Origin: an uncultured Bacteroidales bacterium
Lineage (GTDB): Bacteria; Bacteroidota; Bacteroidia; Bacteroidales; UBA932
Direction of reading: 5' to 3'
DNA length: 64,000 bases
Assembly: GCA_944325505.1 (NCBI GenBank)
Contig: CALVAJ010000007.1
Location: forward strand, 1 to 64,000
Position 1 is the stretch's first letter, and the number at the start of each line of letters is the position of its first letter. Below are positions 34,370 through 43,824 of the stretch, piece after piece. The notes beneath the pieces are model-generated. The model had not been told where the DNA came from. It did no database searches and worked only from the letters and a program-made list of their open reading frames with translations. The position numbers were made by a program, and so were the translations under genes.

Positions 34370-35947
34370 TCAGTCGGCCGGCTGGTGGGCCGGACGGAGA
34401 AGGTCAAGGACAGTCTTCACCGGGTTGAATGTCTCTGACGGCACCTCAACGAAAAGCGTATTCCAGTCGCTCATGGATCCGTTCCAAAGCCCAGGAAGCT
34501 CGAGGGCCTTGAGTTCACGTCCCTGATAACTCTTTGAACTTATGAAGCCGGCCTCACGGTCCACGTACTTCTGAAGGTCAAAACTGTTGCCCTTATAGTC
34601 GTGCAGGCAGCAGACGATATCCACAGGATTGAAGTGCGTAGCCTCCGACAGGGCCTTGCGGGCAGTCTCGTCAGCCATATTGATCTGCACGCTCTCCAGT
34701 ATCTGCAGGGATGTAGTGCCGTCTTTCTCGGAGATGATGAAAGGCCCGCCGCCCGGCTCTCCTTCGTTCTTCACCATTCCGCAGACACGTATAGGACGGT
34801 CGAGCTTGCGGCGGATCATCATGACCCTCGACTTGCAGTCATCGCTTTCCGGCAGGCTGATGCACAGCTCCTTCTCCAGGAACTCCTGGATATCGTTGCA
34901 CAGCAGCTGGCATTCCGGCTTCAAGTAGACCTCGTCCTTCCCCACAGGGGAATAACCGGGCAGGTAAGGCTCCGGATACGAGATGTAGTTCTCTGTGACT
35001 GCATCGAGTTCACGCAGATACCCGTGTATCCTGTCCCTGATCTCCAGGCATTTGCCCATGAGCACTTTCTTGTAGCGGGCTGTCGCCGGGAGATACCTGT
35101 CATGTGCTACATTGTCTATATTCTTGATGGAAACCAGCTCCTCTGAAAGGGCATTGAGATTGTTAATGAGGGCCCCGTGTCCGGCAGGACGGAACAGGAG
35201 GGAATCGGTCTCGGTACGGAACGGGTTGTTGTTTACATCCACGGCCACTGTATCGGTGGCCTTGTCCTGATAGGTGAAAGTCACATTGTACTTCACACCG
35301 TATCTCTTTTCATATTTTTCCTTCACAGACTCCAGCACTTCCCTGAAAAGATGCTCGTGCTCCGGAGAGATGGTCACGACGATATTGGCCGTACCGTCCG
35401 CATTCCTCATATATTCCTGCGCTTCGACAAGATGCTCCTCGAAAGCAGTGCGCACCTCGTCGGCATATCTGTGGAACTTGATTACACCCTTGGGTTTCGA
35501 CCCGTATCCGAGAGGCTCTTCCTTCAGGGTCTTTTCCAGGACGGATTCCATATATGCGGAGGTATCCGCCTTTTCGCCATAGACAGACTTGTCATAGAAG
35601 GCGAACTTACCGATATTTTCCACGAACCTGCGTGCAGGAGCTCCGTCAGCAAGACCTTTTCCCTCTTTCAGTGCATCAAGTCCGGCAAACAGATCCTTGA
35701 ACATACGGGATGCGGCTCCGGAAGCCGGAACGAACTTGCACTTTCCTGCGACAGACGCCGATTCATAATATTCCACAGCCTCATCGGCCTCTTTTTCAGA
35801 CAGCACGGCAATGCCTTTCCGAGGAGTGGCAGGCGCACTGATTCTCATCCACGGGAAACCTTTCTTGAATCTTTCTATCTGCTGTTCTACGACAGCTGCA
35901 GAAGAACCTCTGGATTCAATCTGCTTCAAATCGTCCGAGTTGAACAT
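34370..35947 (-). CDS. DUF4301 family protein
   Basis: 525 residues, cytoplasmic, no signal or membrane segment. Conserved-looking stretches include KCKFVPASGAASRMFKDL (about residue 70), KGVIKFHRY (about 155), LLFRPAGHGALINNLN (about 245) and PVRVCGMVKNEGEPGGGPF-like residues (RPIRVCGMVKNEGEPGGGPF, about 385). The 'ASGAASRMF' and 'PGGGPF' segments look like phosphate- or nucleotide-binding loops, reminiscent of nucleotidyltransferases, but this is only inference. The family is common in Bacteroidetes with no known function. It starts 23 nt after pdxB and is likely cotranscribed with it. Confidence 0.8.
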   Translation of the reverse strand: MFNSDDLKQIESRGSSAAVVEQQIERFKKGFPWMRISAPATPRKGIAVLSEKEADEAVEYYESASVAGKCKFVPASGAASRMFKDLFAGLDALKEGKGLADGAPARRFVENIGKFAFYDKSVYGEKADTSAYMESVLEKTLKEEPLGYGSKPKGVIKFHRYADEVRTAFEEHLVEAQEYMRNADGTANIVVTISPEHEHLFREVLESVKEKYEKRYGVKYNVTFTYQDKATDTVAVDVNNNPFRTETDSLLFRPAGHGALINNLNALSEELVSIKNIDNVAHDRYLPATARYKKVLMGKCLEIRDRIHGYLRELDAVTENYISYPEPYLPGYSPVGKDEVYLKPECQLLCNDIQEFLEKELCISLPESDDCKSRVMMIRRKLDRPIRVCGMVKNEGEPGGGPFIISEKDGTTSLQILESVQINMADETARKALSEATHFNPVDIVCCLHDYKGNSFDLQKYVDREAGFISSKSYQGRELKALELPGLWNGSMSDWNTLFVEVPSETFNPVKTVLDLLRPAHQPAD

Positions 35948-35970
35948 AACTTTTATTTATCAGTTTAGTA

Positions 35971-37017
35971 TTATTCTACATAAATCTCACGTCTGTACTT
36001 GTACTCCGAGCGCAGCTGCTCGAACCTGTCCGGCTGCATTCTGAGCATGAAGTCATCAGTGAATATCGGGTAATTATACTGCAGGACAGAGGTTATTTCC
36101 CCCTGGTTCATTCCACGAAGGTCGAGCTTCACAGGCTCATAGTCTGCAGATCCGGTCTCCGGGAAGAAATCATACAGCGGCTCTATGCCGAAATGTCTGG
36201 CAACGGCACGGACAGAGAATGCCGTCCCGTTCTGTTTTCCCTGGTAGGAATACCCGGCTATGTGCGGAGTGGCTATATCCACCATATCCAGAAGGCGTCT
36301 GTTTATATCAGGCTCGTTGTTCCATGTATCGATGATTACAGGCCCGAGCTTCGGGATTGCTTCCATCAGCGCATCTTCATCTACGACCTCTCCCCTTGCC
36401 GCGTTTATGAAAAACGCCCCTGGACGCATCATCGCAAAGAATTCCGCATCGGCCATCCGCCTCGTGGTATCATCAAGAGGGACATGGAGAGTAACTATGT
36501 TGGATGCGGTCAGGAGATGTTCCAGCGAGGTGAAGGCTTCAGGCCCTTCGGCCGCCTCCCTTGGAGGGTCGTACCTGAGGACATCGAATCCGAGGTGTTC
36601 AGCCATGTGCTCGACTTTCTTTCCTACATTTCCGACACCTATTATTCCTATAACAGGGGCATCGAGCTTGATGAACTTGCGTGAAGCCGTACCGTAAAGG
36701 GCGGAAAAGACGTACTGCATTACCCCGCCGGCGTTGCATCCTTCCGCATTGTGCACTTCTATGCCATGGGCGGTGCAATAAGGGAAATCTATATGGTCCG
36801 TACCGATCGTGGCGGTAGCTATCATACTGACCCTGGATCCGTCCAGCAGAGCGGCATTGCACCTGGTCCTGGTACGTATGATCAGAGCATCAGCATCCAG
36901 GACATCGTCCCTGGAAATATCTTTACCGTCAATATAGGACACTTCCGCATAAGGCTCGAAAACCCCTTCAAGAAACGGGATGTTCCTGTCCGCCACTATT
37001 CTTATCTTCCTTTCCAT
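35971..37017 (-). CDS. pdxB: Erythronate-4-phosphate dehydrogenase
   Basis: 348 residues, D-2-hydroxyacid dehydrogenase fold. NAD-binding loop GIIGVGNVGKKVEHMA. Catalytic Arg in INAARGEVVDE, His in ATPHIAGYSYQGK. The C-terminal ~70 residues beyond the core are the PdxB dimerisation domain. The second step of the DXP-dependent pyridoxal phosphate route: 4-phosphoerythronate to 2-oxo-3-hydroxy-4-phosphobutanoate. Located after recF-DUF721 and before DUF4301 on the same strand. Confidence 0.93.
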   Translation of the reverse strand: MERKIRIVADRNIPFLEGVFEPYAEVSYIDGKDISRDDVLDADALIIRTRTRCNAALLDGSRVSMIATATIGTDHIDFPYCTAHGIEVHNAEGCNAGGVMQYVFSALYGTASRKFIKLDAPVIGIIGVGNVGKKVEHMAEHLGFDVLRYDPPREAAEGPEAFTSLEHLLTASNIVTLHVPLDDTTRRMADAEFFAMMRPGAFFINAARGEVVDEDALMEAIPKLGPVIIDTWNNEPDINRRLLDMVDIATPHIAGYSYQGKQNGTAFSVRAVARHFGIEPLYDFFPETGSADYEPVKLDLRGMNQGEITSVLQYNYPIFTDDFMLRMQPDRFEQLRSEYKYRREIYVE

Positions 37018-37074
37018 AACAATCTGTAAAGTTATGAAGAATTGATGAGATGGATTAACTTTTTCCGATTAATT

Positions 37075-37443
37075 TCACCTGAGGACAATATCCTTCACGA
37101 ACACGGTCTTCCCTTCGTCCCTGACAAACAGCTCATCCTTAATCAGGAAATCGTTCATCATCTCCAGTATCCTCTTCTTTTGGAAAAACAGCCGGTTCCT
37201 TACGACAGATGAACTGATGCTGCAGTACAGGACGCCGTTCCTGAGATACCGGCCGACAGTATAGCCTGCAGCACCGGAAACCTGGTCCCAGGCCTCGAAA
37301 ATCCGCTGGCGGTTCAGCCCGTTCACCAGTTTCATTTCGCTGATATAACGGCGCACCAGCTCGTCCATCGAATAGGCCTCTTTCCTGGCAAGCCTGGCCG
37401 GGGCGCCGTTACGGCGCTGTTTGTCCGAAGGGAATCTGTCCAT
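37075..37443 (-). CDS. DUF721 (DciA-like) protein
   Basis: 122 residues from ATG 37443 (MDRFPSDKQRRN); readings beyond 37454 overlap recF and are rejected. Positively charged start, then the DUF721 core (DELVRRYISEMKLVNGLNRQRIFEAWDQVSGAAGYTVGRYLRNGVLYCSI). DUF721 includes DciA, the ancestral DnaB helicase loader, and the place next to recF supports a DNA-replication role. DnaC-like loaders are not in view. Confidence 0.85.
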   Translation of the reverse strand: MDRFPSDKQRRNGAPARLARKEAYSMDELVRRYISEMKLVNGLNRQRIFEAWDQVSGAAGYTVGRYLRNGVLYCSISSSVVRNRLFFQKKRILEMMNDFLIKDELFVRDEGKTVFVKDIVLR

Positions 37444-37453
37444 AGGCGGTCTT

Positions 37454-38587
37454 TCAATCGTTTTCCGGCAGGTCATCGTTCTGCTGTCCGCCGCAAGCAC
37501 GGAACTCCCCTGAGCTGACCTCGAAATAGGCACGGTCATCAGTAATGCGGTCTACTACCCCTGACATGCGCACCTTGTTGCTGTCGGTAATGAATATCTG
37601 TCCGAAATCACTGCTGGAGACCATCGAAAGAAGGTTGGAGATACGGTTCATGTCCAGCTTGTCGAACACATCGTCAAGAAGAAGCAGTGGAGCGACCCCG
37701 CAGCTGCGCTTCATTATTTCATACTGGGCGAATTTCAAGGACACGAGGAATGACTTCTGCTGTCCCTGCGAGCCGCACTTGCGGATGGGCCAGTCTCCCA
37801 TAGTGAACTCGAAATCATCTCTCTGGACTCCGACAGACGTGTATTTCAGGATTTTATCCTTTTCAAAAGAAGATGAGAGGAGATCAGACAGCCCGCCTTT
37901 CTCCAGATCGGAACGGTAGCGCACGTCCACCTGCTCCGAGCCTCCGGAAAGCATACCGTAATATTCCGAAATGACCGGGCGGATATCCTCGGCGAACTTT
38001 TTTCTCGCCTCGAATACAGGCACGGCATAAGCCTGCAGCCTGGAATCGAAAACGGAAAGCAGGTCCCTGTCCACCTGCGTCTCCTTGAGCATTCTGTTCC
38101 GCTGCTGGAGCAGACGGTTATACTGCTGCAGGGAGGACAGGTATTCCCTGTCCATCTGGGAAAGGACGGAATTGACGAACCTGCGGCGTTCCTCTCCGGA
38201 TTCACTCACAAGTGAAATATCCTCCGGAGATACCATTACTACGGGAAGGACACCTATATGGGCGGACACTTTACCGTAAGGCTTGTCGTCACGGCGGACC
38301 TTTTTCTCTCCGGAAGCGTCCACTCGGACGGAAAACCTGCTTTCCAGCGAGTTCTCCATACGGTACGTGCCGCAGAGCGAGAAAGATGAAGTCCCATACC
38401 TGAAATTATACCTGTCGGACGAAGAGAAGGCACTCTTGGTCATTGACAGATAATAGATTGCATCAAGCAGATTGGTCTTGCCCTCCCCGTTATTGCCGGA
38501 AATGCAATTGAGGTTGGGGGAAAATTCAAGCTCCTGGAGCCTGATATTTCTGAAATCGGCTACCGTAATCTTTTCCAGTACAGGCAT
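37454..38587 (-). CDS. recF: DNA replication/repair protein RecF
   Basis: 377 residues from ATG 38587. Walker A GNNGEGKTNLLDAIYYL, the signature-like GSQGQQKSFLVSLKFAQ, and Walker B LLLLDDVFDKLD. RecF is an SMC-like ABC ATPase that helps load RecA at gaps. dnaN/gyrB are not adjacent; in Bacteroidetes recF commonly sits with the DUF721 gene as here (10 nt gap). Confidence 0.95.
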   Translation of the reverse strand: MPVLEKITVADFRNIRLQELEFSPNLNCISGNNGEGKTNLLDAIYYLSMTKSAFSSSDRYNFRYGTSSFSLCGTYRMENSLESRFSVRVDASGEKKVRRDDKPYGKVSAHIGVLPVVMVSPEDISLVSESGEERRRFVNSVLSQMDREYLSSLQQYNRLLQQRNRMLKETQVDRDLLSVFDSRLQAYAVPVFEARKKFAEDIRPVISEYYGMLSGGSEQVDVRYRSDLEKGGLSDLLSSSFEKDKILKYTSVGVQRDDFEFTMGDWPIRKCGSQGQQKSFLVSLKFAQYEIMKRSCGVAPLLLLDDVFDKLDMNRISNLLSMVSSSDFGQIFITDSNKVRMSGVVDRITDDRAYFEVSSGEFRACGGQQNDDLPEND

Positions 38588-38641
38588 AGTCAAAAAGAAA
38601 ATTGTACAGATTCCTTTATCATGTCCTCATAACAAATTCCC

Positions 38642-38650
38642 GCAAATGTA
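38642..38650 (-). promoter_or_regulatory. -7 box of recF
   Basis: TACATTTGC on the minus strand, 55 nt upstream of the recF ATG; divergent from the box at 38695. Confidence 0.6.
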
Positions 38651-38694
38651 TTAAATTCCAATAATGGAATTGCAAGTTATGCAAAAAATTTTTA

Positions 38695-38703
38695 TAAATT
38701 TGC
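38695..38703 (+). promoter_or_regulatory. -7 box of the TPR protein gene
   Basis: TAAATTTGC, 38 nt before the start at 38741; consensus match. Confidence 0.65.
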
Positions 38704-38740
38704 CGCTCGTTTCAGGAAAACAAAAAAAACATATCATAAA

Positions 38741-39409
38741 ATGGCAAAAGAAACAAAACACGAAAACGCCGAAGCGGTCGTAGAGGCGGTTTCCAAAACG
38801 GACCTCTTTTTCAAAGAGAACAGGAACACCATTCTTATCATCCTGGCGGTACTTGTAGTAGCAGGAATCGCGTTTTTCTGCTATCACAAGTTCGTATATG
38901 AAGTACAGCGTGCAGAGGCCCAGGAGCAGATGTATCCGGCAGAAAGCAATTTCCGTAACATGGAATACGAGCTCGCCCTCAACGGAGACGGCAATGTTCT
39001 GGGATTCTCGCAGATAATCAGCGACTACGGAAAGAAAGCAGGCAAGGCCGTGTATTTCTATGCAGGCGTGTGCGAGCTCCAGCTCGGGAACTTCGAGCAG
39101 GCCATCAAGTACCTCAGCTCATATAACGGGAAGGACAAGATTCTCAAGGCCCGTGCGACAGCCTGCATCGGGGATGCCTATGTAGGCCTTGAAGACTATG
39201 CCGCCGCCCTCGGCTATTTCGAAAAGGCCGCGGGCACCGTCGACAACATGTATGCCGCAGGCTACCTTCTGAAGGCAGGAGCCGTATGCGAAAAACTCGG
39301 CCAGAACGACAAGGCCCTTACATTCTACAAAAGGATCAAGGACCAGTATCCGCAGTCAATGGAAGGTTACGATATCGACAAATACATTTCAAGGATAGAA
39401 GCTGAATAA
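38741..39409 (+). CDS. Membrane-anchored tetratricopeptide repeat protein
   Basis: 222 residues. A charged N-terminus (about 27 residues) is followed by one membrane helix (NTILIILAVLVVAGIAFFCYHKF) and then a periplasmic part with two to three TPR units (AVYFYAGVCELQLGNFEQAIKYLSS; ATACIGDAYVGLEDYAAALGYFEKA; AGYLLKAGAVCEKLGQNDKALTFYKRI). The layout is that of YfgM-type proteins, which associate with the Sec translocon, but direct homology is uncertain. Followed directly (1 nt) by the yebC gene. Confidence 0.85.
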   Translation: MAKETKHENAEAVVEAVSKTDLFFKENRNTILIILAVLVVAGIAFFCYHKFVYEVQRAEAQEQMYPAESNFRNMEYELALNGDGNVLGFSQIISDYGKKAGKAVYFYAGVCELQLGNFEQAIKYLSSYNGKDKILKARATACIGDAYVGLEDYAAALGYFEKAAGTVDNMYAAGYLLKAGAVCEKLGQNDKALTFYKRIKDQYPQSMEGYDIDKYISRIEAE

Positions 39410-39410
39410 T

Positions 39411-40154
39411 ATGGGAAGAGCATTCGAATTCAGGAAAGAAAGGAAATTCAAACGCTGGGGGCACATGGCCCGCACATTTACCAAAATCGGTAAGGAAATC
39501 ACCATAGCTGTAAAACAGGGCGGACCGGACGTGACCGGAAACCCGAGGCTCAGGGCCCTGCTCCAGACAGCACGCAGCGAGAACATGCCTAAGGACAATA
39601 TCGAGCGCGCGATCAAGAGAGCCAGCGACAAGGACCAGAGCGACTACAAGGAAATCGTACTTGAAGGATACGGACCTCACGGAATAGCTTTCCTGGTGGA
39701 AGCCGCTACGGACAACAACAACCGTACTGTGGCAAATGTCCGCTCATATTTCACAAAAAGCGGAGGGTCGCTCGGCACGTCAGGCAGCGTAGAATACATG
39801 TTCGACCACAAGAGCATGTTCCGCATCAAGAGCGACAAGCCTGTCGACATAGATGAACTGGAGCTTGAACTTATCGACTACGGAGCCGATGAAGTATTCG
39901 AGGAGGAAGATGAAGACGGAAACAAGGAAATCCTCATCTACGGGGAATACACCGCTTTCAACAACATCCAGAAATACATAGAGGACAACGGATACGAAAT
40001 GATTTCCGGAGAGTTCACGAGGATTCCGAACGTTGACCTGAAGGATGTCGCTCCAGAAGACAGGGCCGAGCTCGACAAACTCATTGAAAGGCTCGAGGAG
40101 GATGATGACGTACAGAATGTATATCATACCATGAAGCCTGCTGAAGAGGAATAA
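39411..40154 (+). CDS. YebC/PmpR family DNA-binding regulator
   Basis: 247 residues. The start MGRAFEFRKERKFKRWGHMARTFTKIGKEI is the family signature (usually MxGHSKWxxIxHRKxxxDxxRxKxFxKLxREI), here in the diverged Bacteroidetes form. NPRLRALLQTARSENMPKDNIERAIKRAS and EGYGPHGIAFLVEAATDNNNRTVANVRSYFTKSGGSLGTSGSVEYMF follow. Members act as transcription regulators, and recent work on the family also links it to relief of ribosome stalling; which applies here is not shown. Ends with a strong terminator. Confidence 0.93.
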   Translation: MGRAFEFRKERKFKRWGHMARTFTKIGKEITIAVKQGGPDVTGNPRLRALLQTARSENMPKDNIERAIKRASDKDQSDYKEIVLEGYGPHGIAFLVEAATDNNNRTVANVRSYFTKSGGSLGTSGSVEYMFDHKSMFRIKSDKPVDIDELELELIDYGADEVFEEEDEDGNKEILIYGEYTAFNNIQKYIEDNGYEMISGEFTRIPNVDLKDVAPEDRAELDKLIERLEEDDDVQNVYHTMKPAEEE

Positions 40155-40180
40155 CAGGCAATATCCGGCTCAGACAGTGC

Positions 40181-40216
40181 AAAAGCCCGGGGCGACAGTA
40201 TTTGCCCCGGGCTTTT
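40181..40216 (+). terminator. Rho-independent terminator after yebC-like gene
   Basis: Stem AAAAGCCCGGGGC (40181-40193) / GCCCCGGGCTTTT (40204-40216), 13 bp perfect, loop of 10 nt, ending in a T run. Confidence 0.9.
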
Positions 40217-40271
40217 CATATTGTTCCATCAACTTTTTTCTCCATATTACTGGAATTAATGAAAGTGTTAA

Positions 40272-40280
40272 TAAATTTGT
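40272..40280 (+). promoter_or_regulatory. -7 box of the Wzi-like gene
   Basis: TAAATTTGT, 24 nt before the start at 40304; one base off the extended TAnnTTTGC. Confidence 0.55.
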
Positions 40281-40303
40281 CCCGGAATTTCACGGAATTG
40301 CAG

Positions 40304-41878
40304 ATGAGACGTCTTTCTTTCTTCCTGGCAGCCGTGCTTCTGGGATTACATGTTTCGGCAAAGGAACCCCTGATTTCAGGATCGGATTCTGCCGCGGTAA
40401 GGATTCTTCCCGGACACTTTCTGCTTGAGCCGGACAGTGAGGCCGGCAGTATGGCAAAACACACAGGCTTGGTGGTATGGGACATTTCCCTCTACGGAGG
40501 CGGTGCCACCCACGGCATGCCTTTCTGGGCGGGGACCAACAGAAGGGGGCTTGTCCCGGAAAACCTTTCGACCGGAAGAAACCGGAACATATCAGGATAC
40601 GGGAACAACCGCGGAGGCATCTCCGGGCTTATGACAGCCGGGACCGAAACGGCGTATATGACAGGATCGGAGATTGTCCTTTCGGCAGGACTGTCCGTAG
40701 CAGGCTATGGCGTGGCTGACAGCTGGAACGGAATGATAGACAGGCTTTATTTCGGTCTGGGCTGGAAAAAGCTGCATCTGGATATCGGAATGAAAGACCG
40801 CTGTCAGGACTATAACGGCTTGTCGCTAACCGGAGGAGACATCGCTTACAGCGGCAATGCCCGCAACCTGCCGGGGTACAATCTCAGCACGGATTTCATC
40901 CATATACCGGGAACAAAAGGGATTCTCGGGTTCAAGGCGAACTTCGCAGACTACATGATGATCGACAACCGCTACACTGACAAGACCCTGCTGCACAATG
41001 AATCGCTGTTCCTGAAAATAACTCCTGTAAAATGCCTTTCCTTTACTCTCGGGGTGGAAATGTGGAGCCAGTGGGGAGGGACATCGCCGAAGTATGGCAG
41101 GCAGCCGGATTCCTTCAAGGATTACTTAAGGGTGATTTTCGGCATGAAAGGCGGTGACGATGCCACAAAAAGCGACCGGATAAATGTCCTCGGCAACCAC
41201 CTCGGACGTGAACTCATCCGTATCGACTGGAATGCCGAAAATTTCACGCTCGTTTTCCAGCATGACATACCTTTCGAAGACAAGTCGGGAATGAGGTTCC
41301 AGAACTTCCCTGACGGGGTCAATACACTGGATTTCTCTTTCCGCAACAGAAACAGATGGGTGACCGACATACTCCTCGAATACGTATATACCAAATGGCA
41401 GTCAGGTCCTTACCACAATGATCCGGAGAACCCTGAAATCGTCCTCGGAGGCATGGACAACTATTTCAACAATGGAGAATACAGGTCCGGCTGGACCTAT
41501 TACGGAAAGACCATAGGGCTTCCCCTGCTGACACCCATGCCTGAACAGGCTGACGGGACAGTGCCCGGTGTAAGCAACAACAGGATAACGGCCTGGCATT
41601 TCGGAATCCGCGGCATGGCGGCGCACGAGATACCGTATAAATTCCTTTTTACATACAGCAGGAATTTCGGGGCATACTCCCAAAGGATAAGCCTTTACGA
41701 CTCCGTTCCGGAACAGTTCTCGCTGGCACTGGAGTGCGAGGTGCCAAGACTCGGTCCGGCTGTCCCGCTGTCGCTCGGGGTCGGTCTTTACGGGGATTTC
41801 GGCCGGCTGTACCAGGATTCTTTCGGGGTCATGGTGCGTCTGTCATTTGCCGGCAGAAGCGTCTTCTCCGGCAGATGA
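40304..41878 (+). CDS. Wzi-like capsule assembly outer-membrane protein
   Basis: 524 residues from ATG 40304 (MRRLSFFLAAVLLGLHVSAKE, signal peptide); starts further upstream lie inside the terminator. The mature protein is an outer-membrane barrel with Wzi-like blocks: GLVVWDISLYGGGATHGMPFWAGTNRRG, IHIPGTKGILGFKANFADY, and EMWSQWGGTSPKYG. Wzi-family proteins hold capsular or exopolysaccharide on the cell surface. No capsule synthesis genes are beside it, so it may serve polymers made elsewhere. Monocistronic. Confidence 0.8.
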   Translation: MRRLSFFLAAVLLGLHVSAKEPLISGSDSAAVRILPGHFLLEPDSEAGSMAKHTGLVVWDISLYGGGATHGMPFWAGTNRRGLVPENLSTGRNRNISGYGNNRGGISGLMTAGTETAYMTGSEIVLSAGLSVAGYGVADSWNGMIDRLYFGLGWKKLHLDIGMKDRCQDYNGLSLTGGDIAYSGNARNLPGYNLSTDFIHIPGTKGILGFKANFADYMMIDNRYTDKTLLHNESLFLKITPVKCLSFTLGVEMWSQWGGTSPKYGRQPDSFKDYLRVIFGMKGGDDATKSDRINVLGNHLGRELIRIDWNAENFTLVFQHDIPFEDKSGMRFQNFPDGVNTLDFSFRNRNRWVTDILLEYVYTKWQSGPYHNDPENPEIVLGGMDNYFNNGEYRSGWTYYGKTIGLPLLTPMPEQADGTVPGVSNNRITAWHFGIRGMAAHEIPYKFLFTYSRNFGAYSQRISLYDSVPEQFSLALECEVPRLGPAVPLSLGVGLYGDFGRLYQDSFGVMVRLSFAGRSVFSGR

Positions 41879-41943
41879 CATGCCGCCGTGCCCCGGCAAT
41901 GCAAATCGGACAAAGTTCGTTTGCATTCCATTCGGTTTCTCAC

Positions 41944-41952
41944 TATATTTGC
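41944..41952 (+). promoter_or_regulatory. -7 box of the carboxylase cassette
   Basis: TATATTTGC, 57 nt before the start at 42010; perfect -7 consensus. Confidence 0.65.
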
Positions 41953-42009
41953 ACGATTTGAGCATCATTGCACAAACGGGAAAAGTATTAATATTAAACA
42001 ATATCTATT

Positions 42010-43572
42010 ATGAGTATCCAGCAGGAAAAGATCAAAGAGCTTGTCGAGCGCAGGGCCAAGGCCCGTATGGGAGGCGGCCAGAAAAGGATCGACGCACAGC
42101 ATGCAAAAGGGAAATTCACAGCCAGAGAGAGGATTGCGATGCTCCTTGACGAAGGCAGTTTTGAGGAATACGACATGTTCGTACAGCACCGCTGCACGAA
42201 TTTCGGAATGGAAAAGACCAAATTCGACGGTGACGGCGTGGTAACAGGACAGGGCACGATCGACGGAAGGCTCGTATATGTTTTTGCGCAGGATTTCACC
42301 GTATCAGGCGGCTCGCTCTCCGAGACCATGGCACAGAAAATCTGCAAGGTCATGGACATGGCCATGAAGAACGGGGCCCCTTGCATCGGTCTGAACGACT
42401 CTGGCGGAGCGCGTATCCAGGAAGGAATCTGCGCACTCGCAGGATTCGGAGAGATTTTCCAGAGGAACATAATGGCATCAGGCGTGGTTCCGCAGATTTC
42501 AGGCATATTCGGCCCTTGTGCCGGAGGCGCGGTCTATTCCCCGGCCCTTACCGACTTCAACATAATGGTGAAGAACACTTCATACATGTTCCTTACAGGA
42601 CCTGGCGTAGTAAAGACAGTGACAGGTGAAGTCGTGACACAGGAAGAGCTCGGAGGAGCCAGCGTCCATGCCACCAAAAGCGGTGTAGCCCATTTCGCTG
42701 CAGAGAACGAGCAGGAAGGAATCCAGATCATCAAGGATATCCTGAGCTACATTCCTCAGAACAACATGGAAGAGCCGCCTTTCGTCCCTACGAACGACCC
42801 TGTCGGCAGGGTGGACGACTCCCTCAACGACATCATTCCGGACAACCCTAACAAGCCTTACGACATGTACAGGGTCATCGGCAGCATCGTGGATGACGGC
42901 AAGTTCCTGGAAATACACAAGAACTACGCAAAGAACATCATCATAGGCTTCGCCCGCATGAACGGAAGGTCTGTAGGTATCGTGGCAAACCAGCCTAAGA
43001 TCCTGGCCGGCGTTCTGGATATCAACGCTTCACGCAAGGCCGCCCGTTTCGTCCGCTTCTGCGACGCATTCAACATTCCGCTCGTAACTCTGGTAGACGT
43101 GCCGGGCTTCCTCTGCGGGACACAGCAGGAGTATGGCGGAATCATCGTACACGGAGCCAAACTCCTCTATGCATACGGAGAAGCTACTGTGCCTAAAGTT
43201 ACGGTAACACTCAGGAAATCATACGGCGGTTCCCATATCGTGATGAGCTGCAAACAGCTGCGCGGAGACATCAACTACGCCTGGCCATCTGCCAACATTG
43301 CCGTCATGGGTGCGGACGGAGCCGTAGAGATCCTCTACTCTAAAGAAATAAAGGCAATCGAGGACCCTGCAGAAAAGGCCCGTGTGGCAGAAGAGAAGAA
43401 GACCGAGTACAACGACCTGTTCTGCAACCCTTACCAGGCTGCAAGCTACGGCTACATCGACGATGTCATCGAGCCGAGGAACACAAGGTTCCGCGTAATC
43501 AGGGCTCTGGAACAGCTTGCAGGCAAGAAAGTGACAAATCCTGCCAAGAAACATGACAACCTTCCTCTTTAA
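42010..43572 (+). CDS. Acyl-CoA carboxylase carboxyltransferase subunit (propionyl-/methylmalonyl-CoA type)
   Basis: 520 residues. Carboxyltransferase family with [22 protein letters not shown] at the start, the first oxyanion region [14 protein letters not shown] (about 133) and [16 protein letters not shown], and the second CT domain with [33 protein letters not shown]. It matches PccB and the alpha subunit of Na+-pumping methylmalonyl-CoA decarboxylase (MmdA); the two cannot be told apart by this subunit. In succinate/propionate-forming Bacteroidales either role is sensible. First gene of a three-gene cassette with a small OadG-like protein and a biotin carrier; no biotin carboxylase and no OadB-type membrane subunit lie next to it. 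Confidence 0.92.
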   Translation: MSIQQEKIKELVERRAKARMGGGQKRIDAQHAKGKFTARERIAMLLDEGSFEEYDMFVQHRCTNFGMEKTKFDGDGVVTGQGTIDGRLVYVFAQDFTVSGGSLSETMAQKICKVMDMAMKNGAPCIGLNDSGGARIQEGICALAGFGEIFQRNIMASGVVPQISGIFGPCAGGAVYSPALTDFNIMVKNTSYMFLTGPGVVKTVTGEVVTQEELGGASVHATKSGVAHFAAENEQEGIQIIKDILSYIPQNNMEEPPFVPTNDPVGRVDDSLNDIIPDNPNKPYDMYRVIGSIVDDGKFLEIHKNYAKNIIIGFARMNGRSVGIVANQPKILAGVLDINASRKAARFVRFCDAFNIPLVTLVDVPGFLCGTQQEYGGIIVHGAKLLYAYGEATVPKVTVTLRKSYGGSHIVMSCKQLRGDINYAWPSANIAVMGADGAVEILYSKEIKAIEDPAEKARVAEEKKTEYNDLFCNPYQAASYGYIDDVIEPRNTRFRVIRALEQLAGKKVTNPAKKHDNLPL

Positions 43573-43583
43573 AGAAAAACATC

Positions 43584-43805
43584 ATGAGCGAGATTACACA
43601 AGAAAAAGCAATAGAGATAGCGGCAAATATCAGCCAGGGCATAGGCGGAGAGATATGCGCGGCTATCGCCATGGCGCTTGACCGCTATCAGGAAGGGGAC
43701 GGCGTACATGACCAGGAAAGTTTCGTCATCACGATAAAGCCGGCGCAGACCCCTTGGACTTCAAGGTATGCGACTTTGCGCAGGCTTCCTGAAAGAAAGA
43801 AATAA
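43584..43805 (+). CDS. Small carboxylase-associated protein, resembles the soluble end of OadG/MmdD
   Basis: 73 residues, soluble, 11 nt after the carboxyltransferase. The segment AIEIAANISQGIGGEICAAIAMALDRYQEG, followed by ESFVITIKPAQTPWTSRYATLRRLP, resembles the last ~60 residues of OadG-type gamma/delta subunits of sodium-pumping decarboxylases (an alanine-rich helix and then a short IxxI...W...R end). The membrane helix that OadG has at its N-terminus is missing. It probably bridges the transferase and the biotin carrier; similarity is judged by eye. Confidence 0.65.
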   Translation: MSEITQEKAIEIAANISQGIGGEICAAIAMALDRYQEGDGVHDQESFVITIKPAQTPWTSRYATLRRLPERKK

Positions 43806-43824
43806 CCCATTAACCATCCATACA

